Positions 6,768 to 12,746 of a stretch of DNA of 12,746 nt are shown one piece after another. Location of the stretch: positions 1 to 12,746 of the forward strand of contig JAFWCP010000597.1 of NCBI GenBank assembly GCA_017536845.1, given 5' to 3'. The notes beneath the pieces were generated by a model. It was not told the origin of the DNA. It ran no database searches and saw nothing but the letters and a program-made list of their open reading frames with translations. This DNA comes from Solobacterium sp. (GTDB lineage Bacteria > Bacillota_I > Bacilli_A > Erysipelotrichales > Erysipelotrichaceae). The position numbers and the translations under genes were made by a program. The first letter of the stretch is position 1, and every line of letters starts with the position of its first letter.

Positions 6768-7520
6768 TTAACACGAAATACTGCAATCATTATTTCCTGG
6801 ATCATCAATTGTGAAGCAGTCATAGGACCTGTATGATCTGAATTGAATGGATTTGTTTTTCAGATCATAGACCATAGCCTTATCAGTAAAATCCATTGCC
6901 CTGCAATGCGAAACCATTACTATAACAAGACTAGGATTTACCCGTATCTCTTCTCGAAGCAATTCATTCAACACCTTGGAATTTTTAAAGGACAAGTGAT
7001 TAAGCGGTTCATCTAACAGTAATACATTGGTCGCCTCAAGTTTAAGTAAACGACTGATTAAGTGAACTATTTTGCCTTCACCAAAACTCACATTGTTTTT
7101 TATCTTCAGGTTTTTCTTATCAGCAATGCCAAACGCATTTAACAGACTGTCAAATTTATCTCCATTCAAATCAATGCCGATGCCTCTGCAGGCTGTTTCA
7201 CAAATCTCTTTGATTGTCATTCCTTTATAAAAATCCTCAACCTGAGAAACATAAGAGTATCTCCGTCTCGTTGATGGATCCAGCAAATCATATCCAGAGG
7301 AATCCAAAATGCTTCCCGTTACCTTTAGCCCTCTGTATCTTTCGTTTAACTCTCGGCTATTCCCAAGAAAAATCAGTTCCAAGAGCAAAGATTTCCCTAT
7401 GCCATTTGGTCCAAGGAATATGTAACGTTCTCCATCGTTGATCGTAAAATTGAGATTCTCATATAGAATCCGATCCCTCAGCCTGACTGTAAAATTTTCA
7501 AACTTAATTTGCTCGGCCAT
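6768..7520 (-). CDS. ABC transporter ATP-binding protein with altered signature motif
   Basis: This 250-residue cytoplasmic ATPase is likely the motor of the two permeases encoded upstream. The Walker A GPNGIGKS is at residues 37-44, the Q-loop VSQVEDF near 93, Walker B VLLLDE at 166-171, and the switch His in MVSH at 205. The signature is VSFGEGK (144-150) rather than LSGGQ, keeping Ser and one Gly but losing Gln. The D-loop Asp of the usual SALD is replaced (EPLNHLS). ATP binding is expected; hydrolysis could be altered. The start ATG 7520 has AGGAGG 8 bases upstream and gives the usual N-terminus (IKFENFTVRLRDRILYENLNF); an in-frame start at 7553 would add 11 unneeded residues. It overlaps the permease gene by 17 bases. 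A polar, Cys-containing tail (SYDCFTIDDPGNNDCSISC) follows the fold. Confidence 0.92.
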   Translation of the reverse strand: MAEQIKFENFTVRLRDRILYENLNFTINDGERYIFLGPNGIGKSLLLELIFLGNSRELNERYRGLKVTGSILDSSGYDLLDPSTRRRYSYVSQVEDFYKGMTIKEICETACRGIGIDLNGDKFDSLLNAFGIADKKNLKIKNNVSFGEGKIVHLISRLLKLEATNVLLLDEPLNHLSFKNSKVLNELLREEIRVNPSLVIVMVSHCRAMDFTDKAMVYDLKNKSIQFRSYRSYDCFTIDDPGNNDCSISC

Positions 7521-8523
7521 ATCTTCTTCCTCCTGATAAGGACAGACAGACAAAGATAATTATCATAGCGACTATGTACGGCAACAGATAATAGATTTGT
7601 CTTTCCAATCGAAGCTGAAAGAAAACGATCCACATTATTTCTATCAGGAAGGGAATCCCGATAAAAAACACATGGTCATTTCTATTTATTGCTTTAACGG
7701 ATGAAGCATTATATCCATCACGGTAATACTTATCCGTTTCGGTATTGATGCCTTTGTGCAGGTATAAAGCCAGTGCCAGCACAAATAGTAATATCAACAA
7801 AGTTACGAAAGCACAGTATAAGGCTATCCGCCTTTTTATCGCAGTCACTTCATCTGCAATACTGTACCTTTCGGAATAAGAATAGTCGTTCTTCATGTAT
7901 TCGCCATATTGTTCATCATCTAGCAGATAAACAACATTCCCTTGCGAATGGTTATAAAGACTCTCGTCATAGCCAACAATTGCAAATGCAAAATCCTGGT
8001 TTTCTTGAGTATCATACAAATCAGACAGATAGGATAAAACAGCTTTTACCTCATATGTGATTTGGGTATCATAAATCGGAAAGTCCGCAATGATCCTTGA
8101 ACCAATCCTAATTCCAAACCGTTCTGCCATCTTTCCAGAGATTGCAATTTCATTTGATTTCAACATTATCCCAACGATTATCGGATCATCTGATTGGATA
8201 TATGTGTTGATATTAAGCCGAGAATCGTCTTCATTTCTGAAAGTGACCAGGTTATTGAGCTTTTTCAGGCTTGGAAACTCTTCGATATCTGAACTACTGA
8301 TCACGACTCTCTCATAAGCCCCATGTTGTAAACTGATCTGTTCTTTATACCGCGGCATAATCACATTCAAAAATACTATATCCCATATGATGAGCACAAT
8401 AATTATTGCCGCCGTAAACGGAGCCAATGAAGGCAGCATAACTCTTAGATGTTTATTATATTCACTGCTCATTTTCTTTCGCCTGTTTGTCAACTTCTGT
8501 TCAATTCTTCGCTTCTCACTCAT
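7504..8523 (-). CDS. MacB/FtsX-type ABC permease subunit, second of two
   Basis: This is a 339-residue membrane protein with the type VII (MacB/FtsX) layout. A basic cytoplasmic start is followed by TM1 at about 36-56, an extracellular domain of about 175 residues, then three TM helices at about 233-255, 284-303 and 310-329. The outer domain includes strand-rich phrases (ISGKMAERFGIRIGSRIIADFPIY, TYEVKAVLSYL) like the MacB periplasmic core 'porter' fold. Such proteins move little through the membrane; they use ATP to work on extracytoplasmic partners or peptides. Its ATG overlaps the stop of the first permease by 8 bases, so translation is probably coupled. A second in-frame ATG lies 17 codons in. 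It probably pairs with the first permease as a heterodimer. Confidence 0.88.
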   Translation of the reverse strand: MSEKRRIEQKLTNRRKKMSSEYNKHLRVMLPSLAPFTAAIIIVLIIWDIVFLNVIMPRYKEQISLQHGAYERVVISSSDIEEFPSLKKLNNLVTFRNEDDSRLNINTYIQSDDPIIVGIMLKSNEIAISGKMAERFGIRIGSRIIADFPIYDTQITYEVKAVLSYLSDLYDTQENQDFAFAIVGYDESLYNHSQGNVVYLLDDEQYGEYMKNDYSYSERYSIADEVTAIKRRIALYCAFVTLLILLFVLALALYLHKGINTETDKYYRDGYNASSVKAINRNDHVFFIGIPFLIEIMWIVFFQLRLERQIYYLLPYIVAMIIIFVCLSLSGGRRYGRAN

Positions 8524-9679
8524 TACGTTTCGCTTCTACAAACTCCTTCTGCTCAACAAGGAATTTTTGTTTCAGCCTGTTTTTCTGAATAGTACCGCAA
8601 ACTGCCATCAGCACAACCGATGCGCAGATACCTATTATATTCAGCGGTGAGATTATTCTAATCCATCCGGTAACTAATCCCATTATTGCTATACCGATAT
8701 TAACACTCAGCATCAGTATAGTTATGCATGCAAAGTATTTTGAATACATTGCAGTTTCTTGGCCAATGGTGAAATTATCACGAATATCTCTAAGCACATT
8801 TTGCCTTGTATATCCACCTGCTTTTGTGGAAGAAATAATCAGCATTACACCATACGCTGCTATTAAGCTTGCAAAAGAGATAATCATATTGCGAAGTAGC
8901 TTGGCATTATTTCTGCGGGCGATCTCACTGAGATAGTCTGCCGTCACAAAGGTTGCCATTGAAGTATCAGATTGTCCTTGCGTGTCAAGGTATCGTTGAT
9001 ATGCTTCATCAGTTTCAAACTCATCGCGAGAGCGTATATTTCCTTCTGGCCTATATTCCTTTTCAAAATATTCATCAGATGCTGCCATATCGTTGCTTGC
9101 AATATAAGCACCGCTGTACTTGACAGATTTCATTGCATCTTTAACATCATCCGTTAATACAGTCAGGAGTGAGCCTCCAACCATTCTGTAATCGCTGAAA
9201 TATATTCCGGAAACAGTGAAAGATATGGTTTTCCCGTCCACCATGATATCAATCTGATCTCCGGCAACAATTCCAGCATTCTTTGCAAAGTCATCTGTAA
9301 CATAAAGCACATTGCCGTCTGCCTTTTTAAAGGATTTTGCAAGTGTATCAGCAAACGTAGTATAGTCACGATCCGTATTACTCTCAACGATGAATAGATT
9401 GGATGCGATTCTTCTTCTTCCCACTTGGACATCAACAGCACGATAGTAATAAGGAGTGACTTTATCCACATGGCTCAATTGGTTAATCTCGTTGATTTGA
9501 TCAACAGAGGGCGCTTGAATAATATAGTCTACCAATGTTTTTTCAATGTTAAATAAGCCCTTCGTATCACTATAAGACTTAAAAAAGAAAACTGAGCATA
9601 GCAACAGGCATAAGAAAGCACCAAGTCCGATTATTTCCTTACTTGATACTCTGAGATTCTTATTTTCAAATCGATTCAT
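8516..9679 (-). CDS. MacB/FtsX-type ABC permease subunit, first of two
   Basis: This is a 387-residue membrane protein with one N-terminal TM (about 16-33), a large outside domain (about 34-262) and three C-terminal TM helices (about 263-283, 315-337, 345-362). The outer domain holds the MacB-like core phrases VLYVTDDFAKNAGIVAGDQIDIMVDGKTISFTVSGIYFSDY, the swivel point typical of these permeases. The cytoplasmic loop between TM2 and TM3 (TRQNVLRDIRDNFTIGQ) is the likely coupling helix for the ATPase. The ATG at 9679 is preserved by AGGAG 6 bases upstream, 13 bases after the lipoprotein gene; an in-frame start at 9739 would run into that gene. It probably forms a heterodimer with the next subunit. 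The substrate is unknown. Confidence 0.88.
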   Translation of the reverse strand: MNRFENKNLRVSSKEIIGLGAFLCLLLCSVFFFKSYSDTKGLFNIEKTLVDYIIQAPSVDQINEINQLSHVDKVTPYYYRAVDVQVGRRRIASNLFIVESNTDRDYTTFADTLAKSFKKADGNVLYVTDDFAKNAGIVAGDQIDIMVDGKTISFTVSGIYFSDYRMVGGSLLTVLTDDVKDAMKSVKYSGAYIASNDMAASDEYFEKEYRPEGNIRSRDEFETDEAYQRYLDTQGQSDTSMATFVTADYLSEIARRNNAKLLRNMIISFASLIAAYGVMLIISSTKAGGYTRQNVLRDIRDNFTIGQETAMYSKYFACITILMLSVNIGIAIMGLVTGWIRIISPLNIIGICASVVLMAVCGTIQKNRLKQKFLVEQKEFVEAKRNE

Positions 9680-9692
9680 ACTGATCTCCTTA

Positions 9693-10202
9693 TTAATCCT
9701 GGAGGGTGTACTCAAAAAAGATTGTCCTTGAATACCCACTGTTCATTTCATTACCATCTTTGTCGTAGATATGGGCCATCATCTTGGCCTCTCCTTCATC
9801 TGTTGGCGTTCCATAGAATAGGATTTTCTCATCAGTTGCCTCTTTATATCCTTGCATGGTAAAAGTCATTCTCGTCAGTTCGTCAGATTCATTCCAGACA
9901 ATCGAATCTGGCTCAAGGCCTCCCATACCTTTAACCTCAACTTCTTTCGTCTTCGGGATATCGATCACTACTCTGTAATCTGTTGGCTTTTTCTTGTTTG
10001 TTACAAGCTTTATCGTTATGCATGTGTAAAACTTTTTCCCAACTTCAAAACTTGTGATAGATTCATCATAGGCCCCAGCACCATCAATTATTTTGAAGCC
10101 AAAGTTGACTGACGGCATCAATGTTGCAGCACATGCCGATAATGATAAAATCATAGTCAAAGTAAGTATGACTCCAATAATTCTTTTGGCTATAGATCTC
10201 AT
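9693..10202 (-). CDS. Lipoprotein, paralogue of the next gene upstream
   Basis: This is a 169-residue predicted lipoprotein. A basic, hydrophobic signal (MRSIAKRIIGVILTLTMIL) ends in the lipobox LSAC, with the lipidated Cys at residue 24. The remaining 140-residue domain (from PSVNFGFK) is rich in alternating strands and probably forms a beta sandwich. It contains the conserved core KTKEVEVKGMGGLEPDSIVW and RMTFTMQGYKEATDEKILF. That domain aligns without gaps to the neighbouring gene, about 120 of 140 residues identical by eye. I do not recognise the family. It sits 13 bases before the MacB-type permease gene and would be held on the outer face of the membrane, where it could dock on the permease's external domain. 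Confidence 0.85.
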   Translation of the reverse strand: MRSIAKRIIGVILTLTMILSLSACAATLMPSVNFGFKIIDGAGAYDESITSFEVGKKFYTCITIKLVTNKKKPTDYRVVIDIPKTKEVEVKGMGGLEPDSIVWNESDELTRMTFTMQGYKEATDEKILFYGTPTDEGEAKMMAHIYDKDGNEMNSGYSRTIFFEYTLQD

Positions 10203-10639
10203 TCCTTCCTACCCTCCTTATCTCTGCAGTAAATATTCAAAGAAAAGCGTTCTCGAATATCCCTTATTTATTGCTTCACCATTCTTGTCATATATGTTGA
10301 CCATCATCTTGGCCTCTCCTTCATCTGTTGGCGTTCCATAGAATAGGATTTTCTCGTCAGTTGCCTCTTTATATCCTTGCATGGTAAAAGTCATTCTCGT
10401 CAGTTCGTCAGCCTCATTCCAGACAATCGAATCCGGTTCAAGACCTCCCATACCTTTAACTTCTACTTCTTTCGTCTTCGGGATATTAATCACTACACTG
10501 TAATCTGTGGGCTTTTCCTTATCTGTGACAAGTTTTATCGTGACGCATGTGTAAAACTTTTTTCCAACTTCGAAACTTGTGATAGTTTCGTCATAAGTGC
10601 CAGCACCATCTGTGACTTTAAAGCCAAAATTTACTGAAG
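9693..10639 (-). repeat. Tandem duplication with 525-bp period
   Basis: The stretches 9693-10114 and 10218-10639 correspond base for base at a constant offset of 525, with no gaps from the stop codons to the start of the shared protein domain. Parts are nearly identical at nucleotide level: about 110 bases from 9776 and from 10301 differ at only about two positions. The anchors at the N-termini are unrelated. This points to recent duplication or gene conversion limited to the domain. Confidence 0.9.
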
Positions 10640-10796
10640 GTATTATGGTTGGTTTATCAAAAAACATCTGTACTATTGCTGCTGTTATGGCAGTGATACC
10701 AATACATCCACAGATAATCATCAGAATTTTCCCAATGAATGATTTCCCATTTGGAGCAGGTATTGGCGCAAGCTTTGTGATTCTAATATTCTTCAT
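10218..10796 (-). CDS. Membrane-anchored paralogue of the lipoprotein
   Basis: This is a 192-residue protein. The N-terminal 22 residues are polar and basic with several prolines (LAPIPAPNGKSF). One TM helix at about 21-45 (IGKILMIICGCIGITAITAAIV) then probably anchors the 140-residue domain outside. There is no lipobox at the end of the TM, so unlike its paralogue it keeps a permanent membrane helix. From PSVNFGFK to the end it is about 86% identical to that paralogue, with the middle 60 residues nearly unchanged. The gene lies 36 bases after the candidate immunity gene and 15 before the lipoprotein gene. Function unknown; the duplicated domain suggests two surface partners for the ABC permease pair. 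Confidence 0.85.
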   Translation of the reverse strand: MKNIRITKLAPIPAPNGKSFIGKILMIICGCIGITAITAAIVQMFFDKPTIIPSVNFGFKVTDGAGTYDETITSFEVGKKFYTCVTIKLVTDKEKPTDYSVVINIPKTKEVEVKGMGGLEPDSIVWNEADELTRMTFTMQGYKEATDEKILFYGTPTDEGEAKMMVNIYDKNGEAINKGYSRTLFFEYLLQR

Positions 10797-10832
10797 AATT
10801 ACAAGTCCCTTTTTATACGATATCCCTTCTAA

Positions 10833-11294
10833 TCAACAATACTTTGCAATCTGTCCTTGTTTTCCATCCTTGATCAAAGATACATTCTCAATCTCACAAT
10901 CATTAACCTCATACATAAGGGGAAGGAACTCCGGTGCTGTTTCCAGTAAAACAGATACATTCCTAATCGTACTATTGGAACATCTGCCCGCTAAAACAGC
11001 CACTTTGGGCTCATAACACATGTTATCATACACAACGGAGATTTTCTCAAATGCGATGTCTACTATTTCTGCTTGTGACATAGTGAAAAACAAGGCGAGG
11101 GTCTGTTCGTCACCCCATATTTCATCGCTTAACATGAGATTCATAATCTTATGTCCATTTCCGTAAAGCTTTCCCGAAAAATCTCCAACTAAACACTTTA
11201 CTTTCTTCCCTTTGCAATCAATATCACATGCAAGTTCATAATCACCTTTACGCTTGATATTCAGCAAATCATCTAAACACTTAATATACTCCAT
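10833..11294 (-). CDS. Beta-helix (GLUG-like) protein, candidate immunity protein
   Basis: This is a 153-residue protein without signal peptide. It contains the pattern YELACDIDCKGK, then FSGKLYGNGHKIMNLML, which is the start of a GLUG-type right-handed beta-helix ('F-G-x-L-x-G-N-G-x-x-I-x-N-L'). Further rungs follow at about 75-90 (AEIVDIAFEKISV), 99-118 (LAGRCSNSTIRNVSVLLE) and 133-141 (CEIENVSLI). The gene overlaps the end of the WHH nuclease gene by 14 bases. This is the usual place for the cognate immunity gene in polymorphic toxin loci. AGGAGG lies 9 bases before the ATG at 11294; a TTG at 11300 is the alternative. A cytoplasmic, rigid beta-helix that binds the nuclease is the likely role. 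This is inferred from position, not from a known immunity family. Confidence 0.75.
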   Translation of the reverse strand: MEYIKCLDDLLNIKRKGDYELACDIDCKGKKVKCLVGDFSGKLYGNGHKIMNLMLSDEIWGDEQTLALFFTMSQAEIVDIAFEKISVVYDNMCYEPKVAVLAGRCSNSTIRNVSVLLETAPEFLPLMYEVNDCEIENVSLIKDGKQGQIAKYC

Positions 11295-12746
11295 TTTCAA
11301 TAGCCTCCTTTAATCCTTTCCTTAACAGATCAGCACCTCCAGTATGGCGGTAAGCCTCATGCAGTTCAGTAGGAACCAATATCATGGTCTTTCCGTCTTC
11401 TAGATGATGCCATGTATAACCTGGAATCGATTCCTTTATTCCATGATGAATGAGATTTGCCCGTGCAATATCATCTGCACCGTCATTCAATCCAGTCAGT
11501 CCAGGCAGCTGAACTCGCGCAATGGCATAATCATCAAGGATGGCAAATCCTTGTTTGCTCATATAGATATTTCCATATTTAGCTTTGATGTATGCTGAAT
11601 TAGCACCAGTTGGTTGCATAATACACCCGGCATACTTAAGGTTTATGATTGTATTGCCTGCTTGCTTATACTGAGCCACAAAATCTGAAATATAATCGCC
11701 CCTTAGTTCTGCAATTTCTAAAACATAGTTTCTATACATTGATTCGTCTGATACGCGGTAGTAATCCGACACAACATTACAGATCCTCATAACCTTATTG
11801 TCTGGAATGCCCCATTCTGCAATACTTGTTCCGCTCATAATCTTGGCAACAATATCATCTGCAAGTCCTTCTCCTTTCAGAAAATCAGTGGTCATTTCTT
11901 CAATCAAAGAGTGGTTTAACTTAGCCTGAATCAGCAAACAGTTAACACTTCTATTATAACTAGAAACCAGCTTTTTATACACGTCATCTCCATATTTATT
12001 AATGATATCTACTTTCGAAAGAGAATTCTGAATGAGATCCTTTGCAAAATCCGGACTTAATTTCAGATATTCAAGTCTATTACATGCAATATCATTGAGT
12101 AATCCGGAAAGCTCCTTCTCATTTCCTAGATTATTGATCGCCATAGCAACGGCCTCATAAGAGCGACACATATTTTCTGATATTTGCTTATTTATCTTTA
12201 CGACATCGTCTAGTGACTTTATTGATCCATCCATAAGTCCAGTTACAACGCTTCGTAATTTCTCCTCTGAAAGATATGTGTTCGTTTTCATTAGCTGATT
12301 ATATAGAACCCGTGCATTCATCAGCTTGTTCACATTCTTGCTCCCATATCTCAATTGCATCAGAATGAGTGTATTTGAATCAGATAGGATATTATCGGCA
12401 GCTTTCTTACCAATTTTTTCAATCAAATCAAAATACAAATCATTCGCTGTTATCCCATTCTTAATTAGCTCAAAGATTTCATCGCCCATGCTTAGTTTCA
12501 GACAGTTATCAACGAATTCTTTTGAAAAAGAACTGCCAAAGTATTGAACGAACTCAAACAGGTTATTTTTTATGAATTTACGCGCACCCGGATCCGTAAT
12601 ATCATCGAGATTTTTGATTGCACCCTTCTTTATGTCTTTTACCAGTTGCTTGCCGACATCGTCAGTAAGACCCGCTTTCTTCAGGAATCTGTCCTGTATT
12701 GCCTTGGTGACATCGGATGAAACATTAAATGGGTTAAACTTTTTCG
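11281..12746 (-). CDS. C-terminal part of a polymorphic toxin with WHH nuclease domain (5' end outside window)
   Basis: The frame is open to the right edge, 487 visible residues, so the ATG at 12489 is internal. The last 60 residues carry the WHH signature: GYTWHHLEDGKTMILVPTELH, then RHTGG. The W-H-H, the His of ELH and the His of RHTGG (visible residues 445-447, 462, 467) match the metal and catalytic ligands of the WHH clade of HNH/Endonuclease VII fold nucleases, used as toxin tips. Just before is YIKAKYGNIYMSKQGFAILDDYAIARVQLPG, the usual lead-in. The earlier 380 residues are long alpha-helical repeats, possibly a translocation or structural region. The N-terminus, which would show the export route (LXG, signal peptide or other), is not in the window. 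The short immunity-like gene follows with a 14-base overlap. It probably attacks DNA in rival cells. Confidence 0.85.
   Translation of the reverse strand, partial: KKFNPFNVSSDVTKAIQDRFLKKAGLTDDVGKQLVKDIKKGAIKNLDDITDPGARKFIKNNLFEFVQYFGSSFSKEFVDNCLKLSMGDEIFELIKNGITANDLYFDLIEKIGKKAADNILSDSNTLILMQLRYGSKNVNKLMNARVLYNQLMKTNTYLSEEKLRSVVTGLMDGSIKSLDDVVKINKQISENMCRSYEAVAMAINNLGNEKELSGLLNDIACNRLEYLKLSPDFAKDLIQNSLSKVDIINKYGDDVYKKLVSSYNRSVNCLLIQAKLNHSLIEEMTTDFLKGEGLADDIVAKIMSGTSIAEWGIPDNKVMRICNVVSDYYRVSDESMYRNYVLEIAELRGDYISDFVAQYKQAGNTIINLKYAGCIMQPTGANSAYIKAKYGNIYMSKQGFAILDDYAIARVQLPGLTGLNDGADDIARANLIHHGIKESIPGYTWHHLEDGKTMILVPTELHEAYRHTGGADLLRKGLKEAIENGVY

Noticed and set aside
6768..7520. ATPase as an ABC-F ribosomal protection protein, because of EPLNHL after Walker B
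   Set aside because: It has only one nucleotide-binding domain and follows two permease genes with overlaps; ABC-F proteins have two domains.
9693..10637. Plus-strand ORFs repeated in both halves (products beginning MHGKSHSRQF at 9852 and 10377)
   Set aside because: They are antisense mirrors of the duplicated domain and have no ribosome binding sites; their similarity only reflects the tandem repeat.
12487..12489. ATG at 12489 as the true start of the WHH protein
   Set aside because: The frame continues without a stop to the window edge with the same helical composition, and no ribosome binding site precedes this ATG.
1..12746. CRISPR arrays, tRNA or rRNA genes, riboswitches
   Set aside because: No regularly spaced repeats, cloverleaf sequences or conserved aptamer elements were seen on either strand.

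Overview
The window looks like the chromosome of a low-to-moderate GC member of the Bacillota, most likely a gut-type Erysipelotrichales or Clostridia relative. The signs are AGGAGG-type ribosome binding sites, a GH42 beta-galactosidase, a BmrR-like MerR regulator and a HigA-like antitoxin. No species can be fixed from the sequence. The left half (about 1-6350) is visibly richer in G+C than the right half (about 6770-12746), which suggests two regions of different history.

Left half. An unrecognised gene runs off the left edge (minus strand, 1-919), with a palindrome over its putative -10 box. Next come a small doubtful ORF ending in a long hairpin (1160-1540), an HU-like DNA-binding protein gene split by a one-base frameshift (1541-1812) and a MerR-family regulator (1850-2683), all on the minus strand. 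Divergent from the regulator is an NAD(P)-dependent dehydrogenase of the 2,4-diaminopentanoate dehydrogenase / dihydrodipicolinate reductase-like group (2802-3890). Its promoter has the 19-bp spacer and dyad typical of MerR control, and a clear intrinsic terminator follows the gene. A GH42 beta-galactosidase (4049-6049, minus) with its own promoter follows, then a terminator-like hairpin and a solitary HigA-type antitoxin (6366-6662, minus) with no visible toxin partner.

Right half. Seven genes lie on the minus strand as one tightly packed unit. Read in transcription order they are: the C-terminal part of a large protein ending in a WHH-type HNH/Endo VII nuclease domain (11281 to the right edge); a small beta-helix-like protein overlapping it, the candidate immunity protein (10833-11294); two tandem paralogues, one membrane-anchored (10218-10796) and one a lipoprotein (9693-10202); two MacB/FtsX-type permease subunits (8516-9679 and 7504-8523); and an ABC ATPase (6768-7520). 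Gaps are 13-36 bases, and three junctions overlap.

The right half is the most interesting part. It has the layout of a polymorphic-toxin module (nuclease plus immunity), but it is physically coupled to a surface-protein pair and a type VII-like (MacB-fold) ABC machine. Whether the ABC part exports, protects or senses cannot be told from sequence alone. The operon promoter and the toxin N-terminus lie outside the window.
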